A stretch of DNA of 18,049 bases from a bacterium (GTDB lineage: Bacteria; Planctomycetota; J058; JAJDCP01), in the NCBI GenBank assembly GCA_030428695.1, contig JAUIEM010000193.1, forward strand, positions 1 through 18,049, read 5' to 3'. The notes below the pieces were generated by a model. That model searched no databases, was not told the DNA's origin, and saw only the letters and a list, made by a program, of their open reading frames with translations. Of the stretch, positions 1 through 7,073 are shown piece after piece. The position numbers were made by a program, and so were the translations under genes. How positions within the stretch are numbered: position 1 is the stretch's first letter; the number at the start of each line of letters is the position of its first letter.

Positions 1-588
1 CTCGTAGTGCAGGGTCAGCGAGGTCTCGAAGTAGCCCGCGTGGAAATCGTACGGGAGGTTCTCCTGCAGCCAGGCGCGCTGTGCGGGGTCGGCGACCTCC
101 GTGAAGGCGGCCGCGAAGTCGCCCGGATCGAGCTCGAGCATCGCCCGCAGCACCAGGTTGAGCGGGGCGAGCGCCTGCACGCCGCGGTCCTGCAACAGCT
201 GGACGCCGTCGTGCAGGGCCTTGTTGTGCAGGGGATCTCCGTGAAAGGTCATCAGCAGCACCCGCTGCGCCCCGAGGTCGGCGAGACGGCGGCAGGCCTC
301 GGTCACGACCCCGCTGACGGTCTTGTAGGGTGTGGACTGGCTGCCCGGGCCGGAGATCGGGCCGACGCCGAGCGCGATCTCGCCGGCGTACAACAGCGGC
401 CACTCGGGATGGTCTTCGGCGAGGCGGGCGTGCAGGTGGCGGATCTGCGCGTGGCTGATCAGGGAGTCGTTGGCCAGGGGCAGGTGCGGACCGTGGTACT
501 CGATCGGGTTGACGGCGAGGTAGACCGGTGCACCCACTTCGAGCGCTGCCCGCACCTCGGTGTGCGGGAGCTGAAAAATCGGGATCAT
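1..588 (-). CDS. Creatininase-family amidohydrolase, 3' end beyond the window
   Basis: The minus-strand frame is open from an ATG at 588 to the window edge (196 codons), so the C-terminus is missing. It carries the creatininase/creatinine amidohydrolase signature: N-P-I-E-Y-H-G-P-H-L-P-L-A-N-D at residues 27-41 gives the usual metal ligands Glu30, His32 and Asp41. His116 lies in T-F-H-G-D, and H-A-G-Y-F-E-T-S at 183-190 gives the late Glu188. Family members are metal-dependent cytoplasmic amidohydrolases acting on creatinine, formamidopyrimidines (ArfB, MftE-like) or unknown amides. In the usual G-N-G-G-N segment after the His this copy has G-D-P-L-H-N, so the substrate cannot be named. A GAGGAA ribosome site sits 6 nt before the ATG. 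A strong promoter lies upstream, divergent from the lipoprotein gene at 760. The family is certain; the exact reaction is unknown. Confidence 0.9.
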   Translation of the reverse strand, partial: MIPIFQLPHTEVRAALEVGAPVYLAVNPIEYHGPHLPLANDSLISHAQIRHLHARLAEDHPEWPLLYAGEIALGVGPISGPGSQSTPYKTVSGVVTEACRRLADLGAQRVLLMTFHGDPLHNKALHDGVQLLQDRGVQALAPLNLVLRAMLELDPGDFAAAFTEVADPAQRAWLQENLPYDFHAGYFETSLTLHYE

Positions 589-646
589 GCAGTGTTCCTC
601 AGGGGCGCGAGAAAAAACGGCGCCCGTGGTCGACGGAAGGCCGACT

Positions 647-675
647 GTGATACCAGGTCCGACTTGTGATGTCAA
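647..675 (-). promoter_or_regulatory. Sigma-70-type promoter of the creatininase-family gene
   Basis: On the minus strand a perfect -35 box TTGACA (675-670) is followed by exactly 17 nt and TATCAC (652-647, 4 of 6 matches). TG one base before the hexamer makes it an extended -10. The predicted start near 640 leaves about 50 nt of leader before the ATG at 588. The motif ATCACAAGTCGG / ATCACAGTCGG occurs twice across the promoter, about 19 nt apart, and could be an operator. Confidence 0.6.
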
Positions 676-715
676 GATTCGACGCCGTGGGGAACGGGCC
701 AGACCCGCCGGAGAT

Positions 716-724
716 TGCTACAGT
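716..724 (+). promoter_or_regulatory. Possible extended -10 element for the lipoprotein gene
   Basis: TGCTACAGT fits an extended -10 (TGn plus TACAGT, 4 of 6 matches) and lies about 36 nt upstream of the ATG at 760. No convincing -35 box was seen 16-18 nt upstream, so this is only a weak candidate. Confidence 0.25.
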
Positions 725-759
725 AGGGCAACGGGCGCGATGCCCGACTGGAGGAAACG

Positions 760-1311
760 ATGCGGATCGCCACCGCGGCGCTCGCCCTGGCCCTGAGCCT
801 GCTGACTGCCTGCACCCCTGCGCCGGCCCAGGGGCCACCGGCGCCCGACACCACCGGAGTGGCTGCGATGGATGCGACCCCCGTCACCACCCTGCGGCTG
901 TTCGACGGCGGCGAGGCAGACTCCGTGGCCGTGCACCTCTTCTTCGCCGACGCCGCGGCCGCCCGCAAGGCCGTGTCGGCGGCGCGCTGCATCTCCGGCG
1001 TGCAGATCGCGCCCGACGGCGGTGTGCAGACCGAGGACGGCTGCTGGCAGCTCGCCCTGCACTACCCGGAGCACAACGACTCCGACGTGCAGCCCTACGT
1101 GCTCGCGCCGCTCGCGACGGTGAAGAGCGAGGCCGTCGAGCGGCTGCCGGCGGCGCACAAGGCGCGCGTCGACGGGATCCTGGCCAGCTCCGGGCACCTG
1201 ATCCTGCGCGCCCTGCCCGACGCGCGCTACGAGATCATCGGCTACAGCGAGTCGCCGGCCGGCCTGCTCCGGATCTTTACCCCGGAGTCGGGTCTGCGCC
1301 ACCGGCCCTGA
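760..1311 (+). CDS. Small predicted lipoprotein of unknown function
   Basis: 183 residues. The N-terminus is a classical lipoprotein signal: Arg2, a hydrophobic run at 3-15 and a lipobox L-T-A-C ending at Cys18. The mature protein should therefore be lipid-anchored in the cell envelope. The rest is a roughly 140-residue globular segment after a Pro/Ala-rich tether, with only two further cysteines (Cys77, Cys95) that could form a disulfide. I recognise no family. An optimal GGAGGAAACG site precedes the ATG. It is divergent from the creatininase-family gene, and its last 35 bp overlap, tail to tail, the 3' end of the SCO1-like gene on the other strand, with no terminator space between them. The coding call rests on the signal peptide, ribosome site and codon composition; the function is unknown. 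Confidence 0.8.
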   Translation: MRIATAALALALSLLTACTPAPAQGPPAPDTTGVAAMDATPVTTLRLFDGGEADSVAVHLFFADAAAARKAVSAARCISGVQIAPDGGVQTEDGCWQLALHYPEHNDSDVQPYVLAPLATVKSEAVERLPAAHKARVDGILASSGHLILRALPDARYEIIGYSESPAGLLRIFTPESGLRHRP

Positions 1312-2413
1312 GCGCCTTCAGCCGCGCGCAGACTTCGGCCTCGTCCCACTGCAGGCGGGTGGAGCGCTCGACGACCGTGGTCCCATCGAGCAGGTAGAGC
1401 TCGACCCGGTGGCGGTTGACGACGCCGTCGACGTAGCCGACGTCGAGCCCGAAGAAGCGGCGCACGGCCGCGAAGTCCCGCGGCGTGCGGAAGACGCGGT
1501 GCTCGTCGGCCATCGTCACCCCGTAGATCTCCCCGTAGTTCTTCAGGCGCTCGGGCAGGTCGTAGTCGGGATCGTAGGTGATCGCGGCGGTGCGGACCTC
1601 GACGCCCTCTTTGTCCAACAGCCGCTGCAAGCGGGCCAGGCGGGTCATCGTCAGGGGACACTTCTGGGCGTTGTCACAGCGGGTGTAGAAGAACACCGCC
1701 GCGCTCGGACCGCGGAAGAACTCGCCGAAGCGCAGCCGCCGGCCGGCGTGGTCCTCGAGCTCGATGTCGGCGATCTCGACGCTCCCGCCCTCGTCTGCAG
1801 CCTCCAGACGGGGCATCGAGCAGCAGCTCGGCCGGGCCTCCGCCGCGGCCGTCGGCACCTCGTCCTCGATCCGCGCGATCGCGAGCGCGAGCTGCTCGGC
1901 GACCGCCGGCCGGTTCGGCGCAGCGAGCCAGGCCTGCAGAGCGTCCAGGTGGTCGCCGGCCGCGCCGCCGAGCCAGGCCAGGCTGGTCGCGATCTCCTGC
2001 ACCGCGCTGGTGCCCTCCCCCGGACGCCGCACCACCGCCCCGTAGGCCGAGAAGTCGAGCCGCTCGTCGCGCCCGCGGATGGTGTTGTAGGCCCGCAGCA
2101 ACAGCCCGGCGAAGGCCGGACGCCGCTCTGGAAAGGTGCGCAGGGTGTGGGCGGCGACCCCGACCAGGTAGGGCTCGGTGCCGCTCTCGAGCTCCTCGAG
2201 CACGTAGGGCAGCGCCTTCTCGGTCAGCCCCCTCGCGGCGACCGCGAGCAGGATCCAGCCGCGCAGGAAGGTGACGTCGGCCGGGTTGCGGTCCGCGTAC
2301 AGGGCATGGCGTTCGCTCAGCAGGCCGAGCAGGCAGTTCGGACAGCCCTCGCCGGCGCGGACCGCCGCGATCTGCTCGAGCGCGCGCTGTTCCTCGGCCG
2401 TCTTCGCTTCCAT
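1277..2413 (-). CDS. SCO1/SenC-like copper/thiol protein with N-terminal HEAT-like domain
   Basis: 378 residues. Residues 1-185 are helical with HEAT-like periodicity and include a C-P-N-C motif (Cys24, Cys27). A linker carries a Cys-Cys pair (197-198). Residues 212-370 are a thioredoxin fold of the SCO1/SenC type: F-F-Y-T-R-C at 241-246, C-P-L-T-M-T-R-L at 252-259, I-T-Y-D-P-D-Y-D at 278-285, and His335 just before the strand V-E-L-Y-L-L-D-G. SCO1 proteins bind copper through CxxxC plus a distal His and help assemble copper enzymes. Here the cysteines are Cys246 and Cys252, a CX5C spacing instead of CX3C, which is odd. There is no signal peptide or membrane anchor, unlike most SCO1 proteins. 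It is the last gene of the tyrosinase-HEAT-SCO cluster, so a role in loading or protecting the dicopper enzyme is inferred. An AGGGGGA site lies 8 nt before the ATG. Confidence 0.8.
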   Translation of the reverse strand: MEAKTAEEQRALEQIAAVRAGEGCPNCLLGLLSERHALYADRNPADVTFLRGWILLAVAARGLTEKALPYVLEELESGTEPYLVGVAAHTLRTFPERRPAFAGLLLRAYNTIRGRDERLDFSAYGAVVRRPGEGTSAVQEIATSLAWLGGAAGDHLDALQAWLAAPNRPAVAEQLALAIARIEDEVPTAAAEARPSCCSMPRLEAADEGGSVEIADIELEDHAGRRLRFGEFFRGPSAAVFFYTRCDNAQKCPLTMTRLARLQRLLDKEGVEVRTAAITYDPDYDLPERLKNYGEIYGVTMADEHRVFRTPRDFAAVRRFFGLDVGYVDGVVNRHRVELYLLDGTTVVERSTRLQWDEAEVCARLKALRAGGADPTPG

Positions 2414-2436
2414 GATGGACGTCCCCCTGATGCGAA

Positions 2437-2458
2437 ACGGGCGGGAAGCCCCGCCCGT
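2437..2458. other. Perfect hairpin between the HEAT gene and the SCO1-like gene
   Basis: ACGGGCGGG and CCCGCCCGT form a 9-bp perfect GC-rich stem with a 4-nt loop, in the 66-bp gap between the two minus-strand genes. On the minus strand it is followed by only a short TTT, so it is a weak terminator at best. An attenuator or RNA-processing element that lowers SCO1-like expression relative to the upstream genes is plausible. Confidence 0.4.
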
Positions 2459-2479
2459 GGTCGCGTGCTTCCAGCTCCC

Positions 2480-3232
2480 TCAGGCCTGCCCGCCATCCTG
2501 GGGCGTCCCCGGCGTCTGGGCAAGCAGCCGGCGGGCGGAGCCCTTCATGCTGTCGTTGCTGCCGTCGTCGTCGGCGACGGTCTTCGCCAGCTCGCGCAGC
2601 TCGTCGTCCTCGGGGTCGGTCTTGACGGCGACCATGCCGATCAGCACCTCGGTCCGCAGGTCGGCGTTGTCGGCGCTGTTCCCCATCACCTTCTTGCCGG
2701 CGGCGACGTAGCGCTCCGGCGCGAGCGAGCGCAGGCAGATGCCCGACAGGCTGCGGGCCTCGTAGTCTTCGGCGGGGTCTTCGAGGATCTTCGCGAACAG
2801 GTCCGTCGACGCCGGATCGCTGCCGAGCAGGCGCAGCGCCTCGTGCTGGGCCTCGTCGTTCGGCGGATTGTCGGCGTACTGGCGCGCGATCGGGAACACC
2901 CCGGCGTGGACGTCGTAGCTGAGGAATTGCAGCGCCTTCACCGGCGGCGCAAGCACGGGTCCGCTGCCGTCGAGGCTCGCGATCAACCGTTTCTGGGTGT
3001 CACGGTCCTTGTTCATGCACAACAGCTGCAGGCAGGTGTAGCGGATCTCCTCGTCCTCGGCTTCGGAGCCCACGCGCAGCGCCGCCCAGTAGTCGCTGCG
3101 GTAGGGGTCGAAGCGGTCGCCCCCCATCGCCGCGACCTGCAGCGCTCCGAGGGCCTGGAGCCGCTCCTTCCGCGGCCGGTTCGGGTCGGCGAGCCACTGG
3201 ATGTACCCGCCCGTGTCCGGTTCCTGGCTCAT
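2480..3232 (-). CDS. HEAT-repeat protein in the tyrosinase cluster
   Basis: 250 residues, almost entirely helical, with several degenerate HEAT-like helical pairs (for example residues 55-75 E-I-R-Y-T-C-L-Q-L-L, 128-160 and 190-206 D-L-R-T-E-V-L-I-G-M). HEAT proteins are protein-binding scaffolds; no enzyme motif, signal peptide or membrane segment is present. It starts 25 bp after the tyrosinase stop codon, with a GGGGAGAT ribosome site, and precedes the SCO1-like gene, whose own N-terminal half looks helical in a similar way. The two may bind the same partner, most simply the tyrosinase-like protein. The tail after residue 228 (G-S-N-D-S-M-K-G...T-P-Q-D-G-G-Q-A) looks disordered. The fold call is reasonably sure; the role is inferred from context. 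Confidence 0.75.
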   Translation of the reverse strand: MSQEPDTGGYIQWLADPNRPRKERLQALGALQVAAMGGDRFDPYRSDYWAALRVGSEAEDEEIRYTCLQLLCMNKDRDTQKRLIASLDGSGPVLAPPVKALQFLSYDVHAGVFPIARQYADNPPNDEAQHEALRLLGSDPASTDLFAKILEDPAEDYEARSLSGICLRSLAPERYVAAGKKVMGNSADNADLRTEVLIGMVAVKTDPEDDELRELAKTVADDDGSNDSMKGSARRLLAQTPGTPQDGGQA

Positions 3233-3257
3233 CGTATCTCCCCTGGTGGGCCTCGCC

Positions 3258-4823
3258 TCAGGCGAAGGTCACCGTATCGTAGTCGAAGCCGAGCCGGGAC
3301 ACACCGTCCGACTCGCGTCCCTGGTAGTCGATCATCTGCTTGACCTTCGGCGTGCCGCCCGGGAACTCGGTGTGGGCAACCTCGGGGAAGGCGCCGCCCG
3401 GCGCCGTCGACGGACGCCCGTTCGCGGTGTCGCCGTCCCACGGCCACATCGTGTCGTCGAGCTTGTGTCCCTTGCGGGTGCGGCTCGAGAAGGCCGAGGT
3501 GTAATCGCTCTCCTTGTACTTCTTGTTGTTCTTCTGCCACAAGGCCCACAGCCGGTCGACGTTGCAGTGCAGCATGAAGAAGAGCGGGTCCTTCGCGGCG
3601 GTCCCGATCGACTGGAGGTAGCCGCTGAAGCTGACGTGGGCGGCACCGTGCGGGTCGCCTTCCATTCCGGCGAAGCTGGAGAAGCTGCTGCCGAGGGCGA
3701 GCGTCTCGGCCTCGGTCCGCACGCGTCCGGCGGTCGGCCAGCTGCCGTTGCCCGACGCCCCGCGGGCCTTCGTATCGAAGCGCGACTCCCGCAGGATGCC
3801 GACGTCGTTGTCGGTCTTCCAGGCCTTGAGCGGGTTGTCGGCGGCGAAGGTCGGGCGCGCCTGGCCCTCTTTGGTCTCGCCGATGAAGTTCTTGTCGAAC
3901 AGCTTGGGCGCCGCCTCGTCGAAGCGCCAGTAGTGCAGTGAGACCGCCGGGTTCTTCGTCTGCAGCCCGCGCTCGAGGGCGAGGATGAAGGCGCGGTGCC
4001 AGAGCAGGAACTGCACACCCCCGTGGGCCTGCGGGTCCGACTCGTTGGTGTGCATGTCGCGGAAGGCCTTGAACGGGCCGTTCCCGGCGTCGTTCAGGTC
4101 GGCGAAGGCCTGGACGAAGGCCTTGCGCTCGTCGTCCGTCAGGGTGTTCGCGTTCTTCCGCACACGGATCATCAGCGGGACGCTGACCAGCACCTCACCG
4201 AGCCAGACCAGCTCGAGCGTGGTGTCCTTGTCCTTCGTGCTCGCGTGCCCCGCCTTGCCGCCGACCCAGAAGGTGGTCGCCGCCTGGTAGGACTCGATCT
4301 TGACCGTCTTGGTGTCGGCCGGACCGCCCTCGCCCTTGGCGTTGTCGTAGAAGGACAGCTTGCCGCCCTCCTCGCTCTCCTTGCAGCGCAGCTCGACCGT
4401 CGCGACCGGGTCGCCGTCGGTCTGCTTGAGCTGGCTCTTCGACGGCGCCCAGCCCAGGTACGCCGCCTTCGGGTCCTTGCTCATGTTGAGCTCGACCTCG
4501 AACTTCGGGCGCTTGATCTCGACCTTGATCACCCCTTCCTGGGCGGCCCCGGTCTCGACCAGCTTGCAGGCTGCTTCGCTGATGTTCTTCTTCAGCCACG
4601 CCTTGTCGCGCTCTTCCTTGCTGAAGTAGAAGTTGTACTTGTGGTTGGCGAGCAGGCGTCCGGCGGTGCCGCGCTCGTTCGTCTTCCACTTGTTCGCCAG
4701 GTCGAACTGGTTGTCGCCGGGAACATCGGTGTAGACGTAGACGTCCTTGAGGGGCTTGCCGTCGTCGAACACGAACTTGCCGGGGTAGACGCTGGGTTTC
4801 TGGACTTGTTCGTCATTGGGCAT
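3258..4823 (-). CDS. Tyrosinase/polyphenol-oxidase-like dicopper protein with N-terminal beta-rich extension
   Basis: 521 residues from the ATG at 4823. A GTG three codons earlier (4832) directly abuts the GGGAGG site, whereas the ATG is spaced 9 nt from it. All six copper-binding histidines are present. CuA: His258, His267 (A-H-G-G-V-Q-F) and His276 (L-L-W-H-R-A-F). CuB: His392 (D-P-H-G-A-A-H), His396 and His419 (M-L-H-C-N-V-D-R-L-W). The catalytic core runs from about 225 to 518. Type-3 copper oxidases oxidise phenols or catechols to quinones. The residue after the first CuB His is Gly rather than the Asn linked to monophenolase activity, so diphenol oxidase chemistry is more likely. Residues 1-222 are Lys-rich and beta-rich, with two Ig-like stretches (around 14-110 and 110-222). 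There is no signal peptide, no Tat motif and no MelC1-type caddie nearby. HEAT and SCO1-like genes follow at once. Confidence 0.9.
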   Translation of the reverse strand: MPNDEQVQKPSVYPGKFVFDDGKPLKDVYVYTDVPGDNQFDLANKWKTNERGTAGRLLANHKYNFYFSKEERDKAWLKKNISEAACKLVETGAAQEGVIKVEIKRPKFEVELNMSKDPKAAYLGWAPSKSQLKQTDGDPVATVELRCKESEEGGKLSFYDNAKGEGGPADTKTVKIESYQAATTFWVGGKAGHASTKDKDTTLELVWLGEVLVSVPLMIRVRKNANTLTDDERKAFVQAFADLNDAGNGPFKAFRDMHTNESDPQAHGGVQFLLWHRAFILALERGLQTKNPAVSLHYWRFDEAAPKLFDKNFIGETKEGQARPTFAADNPLKAWKTDNDVGILRESRFDTKARGASGNGSWPTAGRVRTEAETLALGSSFSSFAGMEGDPHGAAHVSFSGYLQSIGTAAKDPLFFMLHCNVDRLWALWQKNNKKYKESDYTSAFSSRTRKGHKLDDTMWPWDGDTANGRPSTAPGGAFPEVAHTEFPGGTPKVKQMIDYQGRESDGVSRLGFDYDTVTFA

Positions 4824-4933
4824 CGCGCCCACCCTCCCACCATGTGGCTGTGCATCTGAGCGTACCGTCCGGCTGGGGATAGTACAACAAGCTACTACGT
4901 CGTTTTACGGAACCCTCGACGGGCTCGGCTGCG
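4824..4933 (-). promoter_or_regulatory. Intergenic leader of the tyrosinase cluster, with weak promoter and AT-rich patch
   Basis: This 110-bp gap after the waaF-like stop contains an AT-rich patch (about 4877-4911) unlike its GC-rich surroundings. On the minus strand TACTAT (4884-4879) could be a -10, but no good -35 is 17 nt upstream. The patch holds an imperfect dyad, TAGTA and TACTA separated by 8 nt, which could be an operator. GAGCCC/GGGTTC just after the waaF-like stop could form a 6-bp hairpin (one G-U pair), without a U tract. A separate promoter for the tyrosinase cluster is plausible but not proved. Confidence 0.3.
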
Positions 4934-5983
4934 TTACAGCAGCTCCCCGTGCCCGAACTCCGCGAGCAGGCTGTCCCCCGCCGCGATCACCTTGTTCGGG
5001 GTCAGGCGCGTCATGCAGCGGTGGTCGATCGGACAGCGCCGCAGATGACAGGGCCAGCACGGCGCCCGCGTCAGCACGACCTTGTAGCGGTCGTAGTCGA
5101 CCTCGGTGTAGCCCGGATGGGTCGGCCCCATCACGACGACGACCAGCGCCCCCGCCGCGACCGCGAAGTGGCGTGGCCCGGAGTCGGTCGTCACCACCAG
5201 GCTGCTGCGCCGGAACAGCGCGCACAGATCGCCGAGGCCGATGATCTCCTCGGAGGTGTCGATGTTCGGCCGCTTCATCAGGCTCGAGATCTTCTGGGCG
5301 ATCGGCTCTTCCCCTGGCCCCGCCAGGATCAGCACCCGCGCCCCCCGCGCCGCGTAGGTGTCGCCGACCGCGGCGAAGTGCTCGGGCAGCCACAGCTTCG
5401 ACGAGCCGAAGGCGGCGCCGGGGTTCAGCGCGACGATCGGTTCGTCCTCCCGCACCCCCCGCACCTTGAGGTAGGCGCGCACCCGCGCCTGGGACTCCTC
5501 GCGCGGCGGCAGCTCGAGGCTGCGGTCGTCGTCCGGCGCCCCGAGCACCGAGGTCAGGCCGAGGTAGTAGTCGACCATCGGCTGGGCCCGGAACAGCCCC
5601 TCCCGCGCCGCCGTCAGCCGGTGGGTGAGGAGGAAGCTGCGCCAGTTGAGCCGATAGCCGATGCGCCGCGGAATCCGCGCCGACCACGCCATCAGCGCCG
5701 AGCTGAAGGAGTTCGGCAGGAGCACGGCGGTGTCGAAGCCGCGCTCGCGCAGCCGCTTCCCGAAGCTGACCGGCCCGTACCAGCTCTTGCGCTTCGGCAG
5801 CGGGATCTGCTCGTCGATCCAGGGGCAGTCCTCGAGGATCCTGAACAGGTGCTTGCGGCCGAGCACCGCGACCCAGGGCTTGGGCTCGAGCCGGCGCAGC
5901 GCCTTGAGCGCCGGCGTCGCCATCACGACGTCGCCTACCCAGTTCGGGAGCCGGACCAGGATGGACTTCGGGGGAGGGTGCAA
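4934..5983 (-). CDS. waaF: LPS heptosyltransferase II-like glycosyltransferase (GT9), TTG start
   Basis: 349 residues, the normal length for ADP-heptose:LPS heptosyltransferase II, which adds the second heptose to the LPS inner core at the cytoplasmic face of the inner membrane. Family marks: R-L-P-N-W-V-G-D-V-V-M-A-T-P (11-24) with the catalytic-position Asp18; N-P-G-A-A-F-G-S-S-K-L-W (187-198); T-T-D-S-G-P-R-H-F-A (265-274) at the ADP-heptose site; and a C-terminal Cys cluster P-C-W-P-C-H-L-R-R-C-P-I-D-H-R-C (308-323) typical of WaaF. No ATG lies upstream of the conserved N-terminus. The TTG at 5983, 9 nt after GGGAAGG and 1 nt after the PilT stop codon, is the likely start. It is the last gene of the LPS/pilus operon, and hldE upstream makes its donor sugar. 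Confidence 0.9.
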   Translation of the reverse strand: MHPPPKSILVRLPNWVGDVVMATPALKALRRLEPKPWVAVLGRKHLFRILEDCPWIDEQIPLPKRKSWYGPVSFGKRLRERGFDTAVLLPNSFSSALMAWSARIPRRIGYRLNWRSFLLTHRLTAAREGLFRAQPMVDYYLGLTSVLGAPDDDRSLELPPREESQARVRAYLKVRGVREDEPIVALNPGAAFGSSKLWLPEHFAAVGDTYAARGARVLILAGPGEEPIAQKISSLMKRPNIDTSEEIIGLGDLCALFRRSSLVVTTDSGPRHFAVAAGALVVVVMGPTHPGYTEVDYDRYKVVLTRAPCWPCHLRRCPIDHRCMTRLTPNKVIAAGDSLLAEFGHGELL

Positions 5984-5984
5984 G

Positions 5985-7049
5985 TCAGCGCGCCTTCCCC
6001 ACCAACGACTGGAAGCGTTTCTTGTCGATCGCCTTCATGTACGCCTCGTTCGGCGTGACCAGGTTGGCCTTCAGGCGCTGCATGATCGAGTCGTCCATCA
6101 GCTGCATGCCGCGCCCGCGGCCCGACTCGATGTAGCCGTGGATCTTGTGGATCTCGCCCTTGCGGATCATGTTTCCGAGCGCGGGCGAACCGAACATGAT
6201 CTCGTTGACCGCGCAGCGGCCCTTGCCGTCGACGGTGCGCATCAGCAGCTGGCTGACCACGCCCTGCAGGCTGGTCGCGAGCATCGTGCGGATCTGCGCC
6301 TGCTGCTCTTCCGGGAAGACGTCGATGATACGGTCGATGGTCTTCGCGGCGTTGTTGGTGTGCAGCGTGCCGAAGACGATCTGCCCCATCTCCGCGCAGG
6401 TGATCGCGAGGGCGATGGTCTCGAGGTCGCGCATCTCACCGACGAGGATGATGTCGGGATCCTCGCGCGCCGCCGCCTTCAGCGCCGAGGCGAAGCTCTT
6501 GCTGTCGTTGCCGACCTCGCGCTGGGTCAGGATCGAGTTCTTGTTCTCGTGCACGAACTCGATCGGGTCCTCGATCGTGATGATGTGCCGCGCCTGGGTG
6601 CGGTTGATGTAGTCGATGATCGCCGCCAGGGTGGTCGACTTGCCGCTACCGGTCGGCCCGGTGACGAGCACCAGGCCGTTGCGCATGTTTGCGAAGCGCT
6701 GGATGACCAGCGGGATGCCGAGCTCCTCGAGGGTCTTGATGCGGGTCGGGATGATCCGGAAGACCGCGCCTATGCCGTGCTGGTGCCGCATGAAGTTGCA
6801 GCGGAAGCGCGCGACGCCGGGCACGTGGTAGGCGAAGTCGAGGTCCTTCTTCTCGTCGAAGGTCTTCTGCTGCTTCTCGTTGAGCATCTCGAACAGGAGC
6901 TCCTCGCACTCCGCGTTCGAGAATTCCGACATATTGACCGCCTCGAGCCGGCCATGGATGCGCAGCTTGGGCGGCTGGCCGGCGAGGATGTGGAGGTCGG
7001 AGCCGCCGCGTTCCTTCAGGGCGACGAAGAACTGGTCGATGCGTGCCAT
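5985..7049 (-). CDS. pilT: Type IV pilus retraction ATPase PilT
   Basis: 354 residues, canonical PilT length. An N-terminal PAS-like domain (1-100) begins with the S-D-L-H-I motif and is followed by the RecA-like hexameric ATPase. Walker A is G-P-T-G-S-G-K-S-T (131-139). The Asp box D-P-I-E lies at 161-164, the Walker B region I-I-L-V-G-E-M-R-D at 200-208, and the His box around G-T-L-H-T-N-N-A (227-234). The A-L-G-N-M-I-R segment (290-296) corresponds to the A-I-R-N-L-I-R-E motif of PilT, with G in place of R. The enzyme disassembles the pilus from the inner-membrane base, driving twitching and retraction. It starts 24 bp after the longer PilT-like gene with an AAGGAGAG site, and the waaF-like gene follows at once. 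No assembly gene (pilB, pilC, pilA) is in the window. Confidence 0.93.
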   Translation of the reverse strand: MARIDQFFVALKERGGSDLHILAGQPPKLRIHGRLEAVNMSEFSNAECEELLFEMLNEKQQKTFDEKKDLDFAYHVPGVARFRCNFMRHQHGIGAVFRIIPTRIKTLEELGIPLVIQRFANMRNGLVLVTGPTGSGKSTTLAAIIDYINRTQARHIITIEDPIEFVHENKNSILTQREVGNDSKSFASALKAAAREDPDIILVGEMRDLETIALAITCAEMGQIVFGTLHTNNAAKTIDRIIDVFPEEQQAQIRTMLATSLQGVVSQLLMRTVDGKGRCAVNEIMFGSPALGNMIRKGEIHKIHGYIESGRGRGMQLMDDSIMQRLKANLVTPNEAYMKAIDKKRFQSLVGKAR

Positions 7050-7073
7050 GGTCTCTCCTTCTTCTTCCCCTGA

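Noticed and set aside
1409..3343. Long plus-strand open frame of 644 codons
   Set aside because: Antisense to the SCO1-like and HEAT genes; its translation is low-complexity Arg/Val/Gly-rich and has no domain. The opposite strand has clear motifs and ribosome sites.
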